Notes: generated by a model from the sequence alone, not told the origin. Positions 51,637-60,953 are shown, counted from the stretch's first letter. The stretch: DNA of 64,000 bases from Chelatococcus asaccharovorans (GCF_003201475.1 NZ_QJJK01000002.1:248001-312000); one strand, 5' to 3'. A program made the numbers and translations.

Positions 51637-52497
51637 ATGCGAAGTGTTGGTGCAGGCGAGCGGCGGGCGGCGGAGCGGTCTGGCGAGGATACGATCCTTG
51701 CCGTGGCGCGCGCTCTCGATCTGATCGAGCTCCTTTCCAGTTCCTCCGATGGAATGAGCCTTGCCGAGATTTCGCGCGAACTGGAGCTCAATAAGGCCAT
51801 TATTGTACGGCTGCTCGATACGCTGGAGCATGCGGGCTATATCTGGCGCGACGATCGCGTGCAGCGCTTTTACTTGACCTATCGTGTGAGTAACATCGGC
51901 CTTCGCCATCTTCAGACCAGCCGGCTACTCGACCAATGCGCGGCAGTTCTGAAGTCGCTGGCCGAGGAGAGCGGCGAACTCGTCCGCCTCGCCGTCGTCG
52001 AGCCGGGTGGCGACAAGCTGACCTGGGTCCATCTCGTCTCGGGCGCCAAACGCACGCTGCAGATCGACCCGAACTATTCGCTGGAGATCAGCCTCCATAC
52101 GCACGCGATTGCCAAGGCCTGGCTTTCGACCATGCCGATCGAACGCGCGATGGCGCTGATCGCGGCCCAGGGCATCGAGGCGCGTACGCAGTACAGCAAG
52201 ACCGACCCGGAGGTGATCCGCGACGATCTTGAACAGGCGGCACGGCGGGGCTTCGCCGGCTCCTTCGAGGAGAACGAGATCGGCATCAGCGCGATCGCCG
52301 CGCCGATCTGGGCCGACACGCTCCAGGACGGCCGCGAATGCGTCGGTGCCGTCAGCCTCGCCGCGCCCACCAACCGCACGACGCGGGAAGACCTTGAGGC
52401 CTGGGGCCCGGCCCTCATCCGCACCACCGAGCAGCTCGGCCGGATCTGGCCGCTCGAGGCCCGCGCCCGATCCGGGCCTTTCCCGCAACGCTTTTGA
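51637..52497 (+). CDS. IclR family transcriptional regulator encoded inside the operon
   Basis: About 286 residues. HTH (ARALDLIELLSSSSDGMSLA; ISRELELNKAIIVRLLDTLE) and IclR effector domain (VVEPGGDKLTWVHLVSGAKR; RRGFAGSFEENEIGISAIAA). The start is ambiguous: ATG at 51637 has GGAG at a proper 8-base distance, while 51631 and 51613 are closer or overlap hyuB. The gene sits between hyuB and the lyase gene on the same strand, so it is probably made with the operon and controls it. The tandem palindromes at 46735-46761 are the obvious candidate target. Confidence 0.88.
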   Translation: MRSVGAGERRAAERSGEDTILAVARALDLIELLSSSSDGMSLAEISRELELNKAIIVRLLDTLEHAGYIWRDDRVQRFYLTYRVSNIGLRHLQTSRLLDQCAAVLKSLAEESGELVRLAVVEPGGDKLTWVHLVSGAKRTLQIDPNYSLEISLHTHAIAKAWLSTMPIERAMALIAAQGIEARTQYSKTDPEVIRDDLEQAARRGFAGSFEENEIGISAIAAPIWADTLQDGRECVGAVSLAAPTNRTTREDLEAWGPALIRTTEQLGRIWPLEARARSGPFPQRF

Positions 52498-52508
52498 GGA
52501 GGATGCAC

Positions 52509-53465
52509 ATGCCGCGTTTCGCGAACGACTTGCCGGCCGGCGTCATCCCGGCCGTGCTGCTGCCCTTCCATGACGACCTGTCGATCGATGAGGCAAGCTT
52601 CAAGGCCCATCTCAATGACGTCGCGGCGGTTGCGGGCGTCTCGGCCATCACCTTGAACGCACACTCGACCGAGGTCGCCTCCTGCAGCGCCGACGAGCAG
52701 CGCCGGATCATGGAGATCGGCGCCGAGACCGTCGGCGACCGCCTGCCGATCGTTCACGGCATATGGGCGGACGGCAGCCTGGAGGCCGCCGCCATCGCCC
52801 GCCGCGCCACGGCGGGGGGCGCATCCGCCCTGCTCGTTTTCCCGCCCGCGCCGTTCACGCTCGGCCAGACCGAGGCGATGGTTCTCGCGCATTTCCACCG
52901 GATCGCCGATGCGAGCGACCTGCCGCTCATCGCCTTCCAGTATCCGCGAACGACCGGCCAGGGCTATCCGCTCGCGACATTGCACAAGCTCGCCGATGAA
53001 ATTCCGACCTTGCGCGCCATCAAGGACTGGACACCGATCGTGCCGCAGCATGAGGAAACGATCCGCGCGTTGCAGGGGCGCGATCGGCCCGTCAACGTGC
53101 TGTCCACCAACAGTGCGTGGCTCCTGTCCTCGCTCGTTCTGGGCTGTAACGGTCTTCTGTCGGGCTCGGGCAGCGTCATCGCCGATCTGCAGGCCAGGCT
53201 GTTCCAAGCCGTCCAGTCGAACGACCTCGCCGAGGCGCGCCGCCTGAACGACCGCATCCATCCGCTCGCACGCGCCTTCTACGCAGAGCCCTTCGTCGAT
53301 ATGCACAATCGCATGAAGGAGGCGCTCGTACTGCTTGGCAAGCTGCCGCGCGCGGTGGTGCGGCCGCCGCTTGTCAAGCTTTCCAACGACGAAATCGCCG
53401 GTATTCGCGCGGTCTTGCTGGAATCCGGACTGCTGGGGGGGACGCGGGAGGGCCGCGCCGCCTGA
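52509..53465 (+). CDS. Dihydrodipicolinate synthase family (DapA/NanA-type) lyase or dehydratase
   Basis: 318-residue class I aldolase-fold protein. The Schiff-base lysine is K172 (RAIKDWTPI) and the catalytic tyrosine is Y145 (FQYPRTTGQG). The usual GTTGE loop is replaced by NAHSTEVASC, so it is unlikely to be a lysine-pathway DapA. Members of this branch split or dehydrate 2-keto-acid compounds. The ATG at 52509 has GAGGAGG 6 bases upstream; the earlier ATG at 52503 abuts that site. With FAH-family and HyuAB enzymes it suggests stepwise breakdown of a cyclic or amide compound to pyruvate-like products. Confidence 0.85.
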   Translation: MPRFANDLPAGVIPAVLLPFHDDLSIDEASFKAHLNDVAAVAGVSAITLNAHSTEVASCSADEQRRIMEIGAETVGDRLPIVHGIWADGSLEAAAIARRATAGGASALLVFPPAPFTLGQTEAMVLAHFHRIADASDLPLIAFQYPRTTGQGYPLATLHKLADEIPTLRAIKDWTPIVPQHEETIRALQGRDRPVNVLSTNSAWLLSSLVLGCNGLLSGSGSVIADLQARLFQAVQSNDLAEARRLNDRIHPLARAFYAEPFVDMHNRMKEALVLLGKLPRAVVRPPLVKLSNDEIAGIRAVLLESGLLGGTREGRAA

Positions 53466-53521
53466 CAGCTTCAACCGGCGACCGGCCGAAAGAGCGCGGC
53501 GCCACCTGGGGAGAGACACAT

Positions 53522-54709
53522 ATGAGCATGGTTCTGAGATCAGTGGCGCTCGCGCTGCTCGCTGGTACCGCGTCACTGGCCGCACAGGCCGAGGAAAAGC
53601 CTCCCGTCAAGATTGGCTTCGTTACCGAACTAACGGGCCCATGGTCGTTCTTCGGTACAAGTTGCGTCGCGGGTCTGAAACTTGCCGAACAACAGATCAA
53701 TACATCCGGCAAACGGCGTATCGACTTTGTCATAACCGACAATCAGACGAATCCGGCGCAAGCCGTCGCCGCCTCGCGCTCACTCGATGTGCAGGACAAG
53801 GTCCTCGCCCTCTCCGGCCCGACGAGCTCCGACACCGGCCTCGCCCAATATGGCTATGCCGAGCAGAACAAGGTTCCCTTCATCGCCCCCGTGGCTGCCT
53901 TCCCGCAGCTCACGAAGCCGGGCACGCGCTATACCTTCCGTCTGGAGCCCAACGCCGCCGGCTGGGGCTACGCCATTGCCAAATTCGTGGAGCAACGCAA
54001 GCCGGGTGCCAAAATTGCGCTGATCTACTCCGACTATGCGCTCATGCGGGCTATCACGGCCGGCCTCAAATATCAGGCGCCGCTCTCCAAACTGAATATT
54101 GTCGCCGATATCGTCTTTCCCCAGGGCGCCAACGACGCAACCGTGCAGGCGGCGCAGGTGCTGGCCGCCCAGCCTGACTATGTCTTCGTCTCAGGCGCTG
54201 GCGGCTTTGACAATACGATTACCAATCAGCTCCTCGACCTCGGCATCAAGCCGGAGCAGATCATCCATCCCTTCGGCATCACCACGCAGGTCATCAACTG
54301 GGGGAAGCGCTCCGTCGGCTCGTTCTACGGCACGTTCTTCGATTCCAATCTCGACGCCTTGACCACCGAAGGAAAGACCTTCGTCGAACAGTTCACCGCG
54401 CAGAACGGGCGTCCTCCCTCCTATGTCGAGAATTTCTGCTACGTCACCGCGAATGTCATTCGCGAAGTGATCGACAAGAACCCCGATGTCGCCGATGACC
54501 GTGAGAAATTCCGCGATGCGATGTCGGCCTTGAAGACCAAGGAGACGACGTCGGGCATCCCGATCGAGTTCGACAAGAATGGCGCGCGCAAGGAGTATAT
54601 CTACTTCATGCAGATCCAGGACGTCGGCGAGAAGAGCTATAAGGCCAAGCAGACCTTCTATACGGAATGGGATCCGGAAGTCATCCCTGTCTATACACTC
54701 GTGAAGTGA
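53522..54709 (+). CDS. Branched-chain-type ABC transporter substrate-binding protein (LivJ/K-like)
   Basis: 395 residues, type I periplasmic binding protein of the Leu/Ile/Val group. Signal peptide SVALALLAGTASLAAQA, then KIGFVTELTGPWSFFGTSC and FVITDNQTNPAQAVAASRSL, ending HIGG-free with TEWDPEVIPVYTLVK. The family binds amino acids, amides, urea and aromatic acids, so the ligand is not fixed by family. GGGGAGAG precedes ATG 53522. It is followed by a stem-loop before the permease gene, which would favour higher expression of this protein. Confidence 0.9.
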   Translation: MSMVLRSVALALLAGTASLAAQAEEKPPVKIGFVTELTGPWSFFGTSCVAGLKLAEQQINTSGKRRIDFVITDNQTNPAQAVAASRSLDVQDKVLALSGPTSSDTGLAQYGYAEQNKVPFIAPVAAFPQLTKPGTRYTFRLEPNAAGWGYAIAKFVEQRKPGAKIALIYSDYALMRAITAGLKYQAPLSKLNIVADIVFPQGANDATVQAAQVLAAQPDYVFVSGAGGFDNTITNQLLDLGIKPEQIIHPFGITTQVINWGKRSVGSFYGTFFDSNLDALTTEGKTFVEQFTAQNGRPPSYVENFCYVTANVIREVIDKNPDVADDREKFRDAMSALKTKETTSGIPIEFDKNGARKEYIYFMQIQDVGEKSYKAKQTFYTEWDPEVIPVYTLVK

Positions 54710-54715
54710 TCGCCG

Positions 54716-54741
54716 CGCCGCCGGCACGATAGCCGGTGGCG
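54716..54741 (+). other. Stem-loop after the binding-protein gene
   Basis: CGCCGCCGGC (54716-54725, with one G-U pair) pairs with GCCGGTGGCG (54732-54741) around ACGATA, 7 bp after the stop. Likely a 3' stabiliser or attenuator that sets binding protein above permease levels. Confidence 0.55.
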
Positions 54742-54810
54742 TCCACCGGACGCTGGATCCCGCGACGATGCGCGCGGGACTGCGTATCACGGACCATGTT
54801 GGATGGGGCA

Positions 54811-55692
54811 ATGTCTAACGCCAACCTGATCATTCTTCTGTCAACGCTCTCAACAGGCCTTATACTCGGCGCGATCTTCGCCCTGGTCGCGGCGGGCGTG
54901 ACGATCGTCTATGGCAGCATCTGGATGCCGAATGCCGCCAATGGACAGTTCTTCGTTCTGGCGGCACTCTTCGGCTGGACGATGACGGTCGGCTGGGGGC
55001 TCAGTCCCTGGGTCGCCGCGCTCCTCGTGATCGGCCTGTCCGTACCGCTCTCGTATATTCTCGAAATACTGCTGATCCGTCGTTTCTACGACGTGCCGAA
55101 CCGCAATATTTCCTATTTTGTCCTGAGCCTCGGCATCACGCAGATCCTCGCAGGGATCTATGCGATCACCTACGGGCGCTGGAGCGATCAGTTCCAGCTC
55201 CCGCCGCTTGTCGGCGGCATCACGCTGATCGGCCCCTTCCCCATCGCCAACAACCGGCTCATGGTTCTGGCGATCGCCCTGGCCATCCTCGCCGCGCTCT
55301 TCATCCTCCTGCGTTTCCACCGCTATGGCCGGGCGCTGCGCGCCGTCTTCCAGAACCGGGAGGCGGCCACATTGCGCGGCGTCAACGTCCGAGCCATCTA
55401 CAGCCTGTCCTTCATCCTCGGCAATGCGGTGATTTTCGCCGGCGGCGTCCTCTTTGCACTCGCCTATTCCTTCGATCTCACCGTCGCCTGGACGATGGCG
55501 ATCACGGCCTTCGCCATCATGATCATCGGCGGGCCCGGCTCCGTGCTGGGTGCCGTCGTGGTCGGCATGGTATTCGGCTTCACGCAGGCGATCGTCTCGA
55601 TTTTCGCAAGTCCCACCATCGCGGCCTTTTCCTATCTCGGCGCGATGCTGCTGATCCTGCTTTTCAAGCCCTCGGGGGTTTTCGCACGATGA
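54811..55692 (+). CDS. Branched-chain-type ABC transporter permease (LivH-like)
   Basis: About 293 residues with eight or so membrane segments. It has GAIFALVAAGVTIVYGSIWM and the LivH loop REAATLRGVNVRAIYSLSFI (EAA-like), then FAIMIIGGPGSVLGAVVVGM. The start is 54811 or 54796 (both ATG); GGATGGGG lies just upstream of 54811. It forms the membrane pair with the LivM-like protein that overlaps it by 4 bp. Confidence 0.9.
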   Translation: MSNANLIILLSTLSTGLILGAIFALVAAGVTIVYGSIWMPNAANGQFFVLAALFGWTMTVGWGLSPWVAALLVIGLSVPLSYILEILLIRRFYDVPNRNISYFVLSLGITQILAGIYAITYGRWSDQFQLPPLVGGITLIGPFPIANNRLMVLAIALAILAALFILLRFHRYGRALRAVFQNREAATLRGVNVRAIYSLSFILGNAVIFAGGVLFALAYSFDLTVAWTMAITAFAIMIIGGPGSVLGAVVVGMVFGFTQAIVSIFASPTIAAFSYLGAMLLILLFKPSGVFAR

Positions 55693-56702
55693 CGGCTATG
55701 CCTGCCGAAAACACACCGCGCGGCCTTGCGGTTCACTGGCCCCTTGCCGCCTTCACCGTGGCCGCCGTGCTGGTGCCCACACTTCTTTCGGGCAACCGCT
55801 ATCTCGCCTTTGTCGCCGGCATGACGCTGCTTCACATCCTGTGGGCGACCGGCATGAACCTGCTCTATGGTTACACAGGGCTCATGCCGCTGATGTTCGC
55901 GGGTCTTGCCGGTATCAGCGCCTATTTCGTGGTGAACCTTACATCGATCGGCTGGTCGTTCTGGCTGGCCTTGCCTGTCGGGACGCTCGCGGCGTCTGTC
56001 GCCGGCACGATCCTCGGACTGCCGTCTCTCCGGCTTAAGGGGTTTTACTTCACGCTGTGCTCGCTCGTCATCCAGACCGTTATCACGCTCGGCTTCGTTT
56101 ATTTCGCCAGCATCACGAACGGCGACACCGGCATCTCACAAATACCGCGTCCCTCGATCCCCGGCGGCGGGGAGCTCACCGGCCTCGGCTATGAAATCGT
56201 CATTGCCGTCATGGCCGCGATCGGCATTGCGGTTCTGATGCTGATCGTACGCTCGCCCTTTGGGCGCCGCCTTGCGGCGATACGCGAGGACGACGGCCTT
56301 GCAGAGACGCTCGGCATCAACGTCACCTACCAGAAACTGGCCGCCTTCTTCATAGGCTCCCTCTATGCGGGTGTCGGCGGCGCGCTCTACGCTCCCTATA
56401 TCGGCTTCATATCGCCGCGGTCGTTCGATGTGCTGATCTCGATGAATATCTGGCTGATGGTTGCGTTCGGCGGCCGCGGAACGATCTGGGGTCCGGTATT
56501 CGGCGCGATGCTGCTGGCGCCCATTCCGTTCCTTTTGCAGGATTACTATACCGTGAAGGATATCCTCTATGGCGTCCTGATCATTGCGGTCACCATCCTC
56601 ATGCCGGGAGGCCTCGCGAGCGGCTTCAGGCGCAAGGTGCCGAAAGCGGCAGTCGCGCAGGACATCCCCGCGCGTCGGCTCGACCCGAGGAGGGCGGCAT
56701 GA
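55689..56702 (+). CDS. Branched-chain-type ABC transporter permease (LivM-like)
   Basis: 337 residues, polytopic. NLLYGYTGLMPLMFAGLAGI is the usual LivM start of transmembrane part, then LGLPSLRLKGFYFTLCSLVI, and the EAA-type loop FGRRLAAIREDDGLAETLGI. The C-terminus carries RRKVPKAAVAQDIPARRLDP. Coupled by 4-bp overlaps to the LivH-like gene before it and the ATPase gene after it. Confidence 0.92.
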   Translation: MTAMPAENTPRGLAVHWPLAAFTVAAVLVPTLLSGNRYLAFVAGMTLLHILWATGMNLLYGYTGLMPLMFAGLAGISAYFVVNLTSIGWSFWLALPVGTLAASVAGTILGLPSLRLKGFYFTLCSLVIQTVITLGFVYFASITNGDTGISQIPRPSIPGGGELTGLGYEIVIAVMAAIGIAVLMLIVRSPFGRRLAAIREDDGLAETLGINVTYQKLAAFFIGSLYAGVGGALYAPYIGFISPRSFDVLISMNIWLMVAFGGRGTIWGPVFGAMLLAPIPFLLQDYYTVKDILYGVLIIAVTILMPGGLASGFRRKVPKAAVAQDIPARRLDPRRAA

Positions 56703-57415
56703 GCGATGTCCTTCTCGACGTCAGAAGCTTGTCGAAGCGCTTCGGCGGTGTCGTCGCCCTGCGCAGCATCGATCTGACCCAGTATAGCGGCGAGACATTG
56801 GGGATGATCGGTCCGAACGGCTCGGGCAAGACGACCTTCGTCAATTGCATTACGGGCCATCTCAAGCCTAATTCCGGCAGTGTCGGCTTCAGCGGCCGGG
56901 CCATAACGGCACGGAAGCCTTTCGAGCTCGCCAGGGTGGGTCTCACGCGGACCTACCAGGCCGTGCGGATCTTTGGCGAACTCACCGTGGCGGAGAACAT
57001 CGCGATCGCGATGGTCGATGCCGTCGATCCGGTGTCGCCGGAGCGCTACGCGGAGCTCGCCGACTGGCTGAGAATTGCCCATCGCTTCCAGACACAGGCC
57101 GGCAGTCTTTCGCTCGATGAGCAGCGCCGGCTCGAACTCATGATGCGCCTTGTGCAACAACCGAAGCTCATCATGCTGGACGAACCCGTCGGCGGTCTGT
57201 CCTCCAGCGAGGTCAGGGCAATGATCGCGCTTCTTGCGGAGCTGAAAGCACACAGCACGATCTTCATCATCGAGCATACGATGAAGGTGATCCGCGAATT
57301 GGCCGACAAGGTCGTCGTGCTGCTCGCTGGCGAGAAGCTGGCGGAAGGTGCCCCCGCGGAGATTCTTGCGGACCAGCGGGTGATCGATCGGTATCTGGGG
57401 GGCGGAGATGCTTGA
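56699..57415 (+). CDS. Branched-chain-type ABC transporter ATP-binding protein (LivG-like)
   Basis: 238 residues. Walker A GPNGSGKTTFVNCITG near 40-55, Walker B LIMLDEPVGGLSS, and the LivG-specific RTYQAVRIFGELTVAENI. The ABC signature is unusual: LSLDEQRRLELMMRL (near 137) in place of LS-G-G/Y-G-Q. Whether this half still hydrolyses ATP normally is open, although LivF carries a standard signature. ATGA overlap with livM and 8-bp overlap with livF. Confidence 0.9.
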   Translation: MSDVLLDVRSLSKRFGGVVALRSIDLTQYSGETLGMIGPNGSGKTTFVNCITGHLKPNSGSVGFSGRAITARKPFELARVGLTRTYQAVRIFGELTVAENIAIAMVDAVDPVSPERYAELADWLRIAHRFQTQAGSLSLDEQRRLELMMRLVQQPKLIMLDEPVGGLSSSEVRAMIALLAELKAHSTIFIIEHTMKVIRELADKVVVLLAGEKLAEGAPAEILADQRVIDRYLGGGDA

Positions 57416-58106
57416 GGTTGCTAACCTGACTATCCGCTACGGCCCTTTTCTCGCGGTCGATGACCTGGCGATGAATGTCGGTGCCGGAGAAATCGTCGGA
57501 ATTGTTGGTCCCAACGGCGCCGGTAAATCCTCCGTGGTCAAGGCGATCGGTGGGCTGGTGGCGCCGAAGACCGGTGCGATCACCTTTGATGGACAAGACC
57601 TGCTCGCCGTTCCGCCCTACCAACGCATCACCCGTGGCCTGTCGATCGTGCCGGAGGGGCGCGGGCTGTTCCCCCGCATGTCGGTTGAGGAGAACCTCGT
57701 CATCGGCGCCGATGCCATAGGCGACCGCGCGCGGCGGGATCGCAACCTCGATCGCTGCTTTGAGCTGTTTCCCATTCTCAAGGAGCGCCGCTGGCAGGCG
57801 GTCGGTACGCTCTCCGGCGGACAGCAGCAGATGGTCGCCGTATCGGTCGGCCTCATGGCCGACCCCAGGCTCCTCATCCTCGACGAGCCATCGCTTGGCC
57901 TGGCGCCGATCGTCATCGGCGAGATCGGACGCGCGCTCAGGCGCCTGCGCGAGGAGGGCCTGACGGTCGCGCTGTTCGAGCAGAATGCCAAACTCACCTG
58001 CTCGGTGGCCGATCGCATCTATATTCTCGCAACAGGCGCCGTCCGCTATCACGACAATGCCGAGACGCTGCTGCAGAACCCCGAAATCCTCGATCACCTG
58101 ATGTGA
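57408..58106 (+). CDS. Branched-chain-type ABC transporter ATP-binding protein (LivF-like)
   Basis: 232 residues. Walker A GPNGAGKSSVVKAIGG, signature LSGGQQQMVAVSVGLMADPR, Walker B LLILDEPSLGLAPIVI, and the LivF stretch GLSIVPEGRGLFPRMSVEEN. It powers the LivHM-type channel with the LivG-like partner. It is followed by the amidohydrolase gene after 7 bp. Confidence 0.93.
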   Translation: MLEVANLTIRYGPFLAVDDLAMNVGAGEIVGIVGPNGAGKSSVVKAIGGLVAPKTGAITFDGQDLLAVPPYQRITRGLSIVPEGRGLFPRMSVEENLVIGADAIGDRARRDRNLDRCFELFPILKERRWQAVGTLSGGQQQMVAVSVGLMADPRLLILDEPSLGLAPIVIGEIGRALRRLREEGLTVALFEQNAKLTCSVADRIYILATGAVRYHDNAETLLQNPEILDHLM

Positions 58107-58113
58107 GCAACCC

Positions 58114-59034
58114 ATGTCAGCGCCAGCGAACACCCTGCCCATCGTCGACGCCCATCATCATATCTGGCGGCAGAAGGACCTCACCTGGCTGCAGGGCCCA
58201 AGCCAGCCCCGCATCTTCGGGGACTACGCGCCGATCAAGCGGGATTACCCGATCGACGAATATCTGACGGACATCGCAGGGACGGGGGTCGTGGCCTCGG
58301 TCTATGTGCAGACCAACTGGCCGCCGGGCGGTGCCCTCGCCGAAGTCGAATGGGTCGATGCGGAGGCGGCGCGCACCGGCTGGCCGCAGGCTATCGTCGG
58401 CTACGCGGATTTCCTCGACGATGAGGTCGTGACCCTGCTCGCGGCCCAGGCCCGTTTTCCACGTGTCCGCGGGATCCGTCAGCAGATTCATTGGCATGAG
58501 AAGACGCTGTATCGTTTCGCGGATCGGCCTGACATTGCCGATGATCCACGCTTCCGGCGCAATCTGGCAAGGCTTGCCGACCACGGCTGGCTTTTCGAAT
58601 TGCAGATCTTCACGTCCCAGATGGCCTCCGGCGCACGGCTTGCCGCGGCACTCCCGGACATCACCTTCGTCCTCGAGCACGCCGGCATGCTGGAAGATCT
58701 TTCAGATGCCGGCAAAGCCCGCTGGCGGGATGGCATGCGACGGCTTGCGGATTGTCCCAATGTCGCGACCAAGCTCTCCGGCCTCGGGACCTTCGTCCAT
58801 CGCAATGACGCCGCGCTCATCGCCGAAATCACCGCGGAAACCGTCGCGATCTTCGGTGCGGAGCGCTGCTTGTGGGGTTCGAATTTCCCGATCGAGAAGC
58901 TCTGGACAGATTATCCCAGTCTTGTCCGCTCCATCCGCGCGGCGGTGGCTGACTTGAGCGAGGGCGAACAGCGTGCCATTCTTTGCGACAACGCAGCGCG
59001 TCTCTATGGCCTTGCCGTCGCGTCGGAAATCTGA
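58114..59034 (+). CDS. Amidohydrolase family 2 (TIM-barrel metal hydrolase)
   Basis: 306 residues. It begins with the metal motif IVDAHHHIWRQKDLTWLQGP, a form seen in lactonases and PDC hydrolase-like proteins, with LEHAGMLED mid-chain and ERCLWGSNFPIEKLWTDYPS at the end. It likely hydrolyses a lactone, or a C-C or C-N bond of a pathway intermediate. Last gene of the 11-gene operon; it converges on a second amidohydrolase gene of the same family after 48 bp. Confidence 0.88.
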   Translation: MSAPANTLPIVDAHHHIWRQKDLTWLQGPSQPRIFGDYAPIKRDYPIDEYLTDIAGTGVVASVYVQTNWPPGGALAEVEWVDAEAARTGWPQAIVGYADFLDDEVVTLLAAQARFPRVRGIRQQIHWHEKTLYRFADRPDIADDPRFRRNLARLADHGWLFELQIFTSQMASGARLAAALPDITFVLEHAGMLEDLSDAGKARWRDGMRRLADCPNVATKLSGLGTFVHRNDAALIAEITAETVAIFGAERCLWGSNFPIEKLWTDYPSLVRSIRAAVADLSEGEQRAILCDNAARLYGLAVASEI

Positions 59035-59082
59035 CGGGTCTCTGCGCTGCGGGACGGAGCTGGTAAAGTTCGGCAGCCGCAC

Positions 59083-59931
59083 TCACAGACGCGCAACTGC
59101 CCCGGCCGCCGGAAACAGCGTGCGCGCCGTCGTGCCGAGGATCGCCGCACGCCCGGCCGCGTCGAGGTCCAAGCGCCGCATAAGGCGCTGCAAACGCAGG
59201 AAACTGTCGCCGTAACCGCCATGAAGCGAGGCGACCGGCCAGTTCGAGCCGGCGATAAGCCGCCCCGGCCCGAAGACGTTCAGGAGATGGCCGAGGAACG
59301 GCAGGATCGCTTCATCCGCAAGCCCTGCCTCCCCTGCCTCATGGAAGTCGCAGACCTTGCAGACCGCAGAGGTCTCACGGGCCAGCCGCTCCATCCAGCC
59401 GGCCCATGGGAACAAGACGCCGCTCGCCACCGGCGGATTGGCGGCATGATCGATGATGGCGCGTAATGCGGGACGTCGCCGGAGCGTATCGAAGACCTCC
59501 GGCAAGTGCCCCGGCCTCGCGAGAATTTCGACGATGAGATCGCGCCGCATCAGGCGATCGAGCAGGATTTGCGTGTCGGGCGCATCGAGCCAGCCGGGCG
59601 GCATCACCGGCAAAGGCAGCCGCAAACCTGCAAAGAGCGCGTTGCTCATCCAGCGGTCGAGACGCGCCTCGACATCGTCCGTGGCCGGGTCGAGAAAGCC
59701 CACGATGCCGGCGACGGGCAAGGCGCCGCGCCGCGCCTCGGCAAAGAGCCGCTCCGTCTCGTCCGCATCCTGCGCCGACGACACGAGCACGACACCGGAC
59801 ACCCCGGCATCCCGGCATAGGGGCGCCGCATCTGCCAGCCCGAACGCCCGATCGAGCCGCGGAAAGCGCTGGCGGATCCTGACGGGGAAGCCATCGCCAG
59901 GCGTCCAGCAATGGAGGTGGCAATCGATCAT
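59083..59931 (-). CDS. Amidohydrolase family 2 protein
   Basis: 282 residues. It starts MIDCHLHCWTPGDGFPVRIR (metal motif H-x-H), and has RPALRAIIDHAANPPVASGV and GPGRLIAGSNWPVASLHGGY. It belongs to the same family as the 58.1-kb gene but is distinct. The open frame runs through to 60864, but the ATG at 59931 fits the family start and the longer part overlaps a permease gene in another frame. It ends the minus-strand operon with two sugar-type permeases; a 134-bp gap upstream shows no clear signal. Confidence 0.87.
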   Translation of the reverse strand: MIDCHLHCWTPGDGFPVRIRQRFPRLDRAFGLADAAPLCRDAGVSGVVLVSSAQDADETERLFAEARRGALPVAGIVGFLDPATDDVEARLDRWMSNALFAGLRLPLPVMPPGWLDAPDTQILLDRLMRRDLIVEILARPGHLPEVFDTLRRRPALRAIIDHAANPPVASGVLFPWAGWMERLARETSAVCKVCDFHEAGEAGLADEAILPFLGHLLNVFGPGRLIAGSNWPVASLHGGYGDSFLRLQRLMRRLDLDAAGRAAILGTTARTLFPAAGAVARL

Positions 59932-60065
59932 CACAGACCTTCCGCAGTGGGGGTCGCAAGCGCGGCAACGGCCAAGCCGAGGGGCATGCCGGAAACGATC
60001 CCGCATCCACGGACAAAGTGCGTGGCGGCGTGATGGGATCAAGGGGGCGGCCGTCAGCCTCCCCG

Positions 60066-60953
60066 TCACCCCTTCACGGCGCCGGCGGCCAATCCACCGA
60101 CGATGTAACGCTGAAAGATCAGCGCAAGCAGGAATGGCGGCAACGCCGTGAGAACGCCGGCGGTCATGACATAGTCGAACTGGATTGATGCCGTATCGAC
60201 GAAGCTCGCGGTGACGACGGGAAGCGTCTTGCTGGCTGTCGTCTTGGTGAAGACGACCGCAAAGAGAAATTCGCTCCATGAGGCCATGAATGCGAGGATG
60301 GCAACGCAGGTCAATCCAGGACGGGCCAGCGGCAAGACCACATAGCGCATGGTCTGCCAGCGTGTCGCCCCATCGATGACGGCTGAGTCTTCCAATTCGA
60401 CGGGCATCGTCTTGAAATAAGCCTGCAGCAGCCAGATTGAGAACGGCACCGTCAGAATGCAATAGGCCGCGATGAGGGAGAGCGGGGTATCGATGAGGCC
60501 GAAATTGCGCATCAGCAGGAACATCGGCACCACAAGCATGATGGGGGGAAGCATGCGGCTGCCGAGATAAACCATCAGCAGCGGCAACGACCGCCTGACG
60601 TTGAGGCGCGAGAAGGCATAGGCCGCAGGCGATGCGATCAGCAGGTTGGCGAGCGCGACGCACAAGCCGACGGTCAGGCTGTTGATCATCGCGGGAAAGA
60701 TATCGAAGACGGCCGGCGCCCTGTTCTGCGCGAAGGCGATGTATTCCGGATCGCCGATGCCGAAAATGGTCGCATAGTTGCGCAGTGTCGGCGCCTGCGG
60801 AATGAAATGAGGCGGCACCGCCAGCATCTCCGCCTCCGTCATGAGACTGGTCGCGACCATCCAATACACGGGCGTGAACATGAACAGGAAGAAGAGCGCG
60901 GCCGCCGTCATGAGGCCGCAGGTTCGCAGGATGTCTGTCCGGCGAGAGATCAT
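60066..60953 (-). CDS. Carbohydrate ABC transporter permease, MalG/UgpE type
   Basis: 295 residues with about six membrane segments. It has PPHFIPQAPTLRNYATIFGI near the N-terminus, typical of CUT1 permeases, and the EAA loop LEDSAVIDGATRWQTMRYVV followed by LPLARPGL. It ends with QRYIVGGLAAGAVKG, the usual CUT1 ending. It starts 4 bp inside the stop of the MalF-type gene. No ATPase or binding protein is encoded next to it. Confidence 0.92.
   Translation of the reverse strand: MISRRTDILRTCGLMTAAALFFLFMFTPVYWMVATSLMTEAEMLAVPPHFIPQAPTLRNYATIFGIGDPEYIAFAQNRAPAVFDIFPAMINSLTVGLCVALANLLIASPAAYAFSRLNVRRSLPLLMVYLGSRMLPPIMLVVPMFLLMRNFGLIDTPLSLIAAYCILTVPFSIWLLQAYFKTMPVELEDSAVIDGATRWQTMRYVVLPLARPGLTCVAILAFMASWSEFLFAVVFTKTTASKTLPVVTASFVDTASIQFDYVMTAGVLTALPPFLLALIFQRYIVGGLAAGAVKG

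Noticed and set aside
52509-53465. Calling the lyase dapA of lysine biosynthesis
   Set aside because: Altered GTTGE loop and catabolic operon context.
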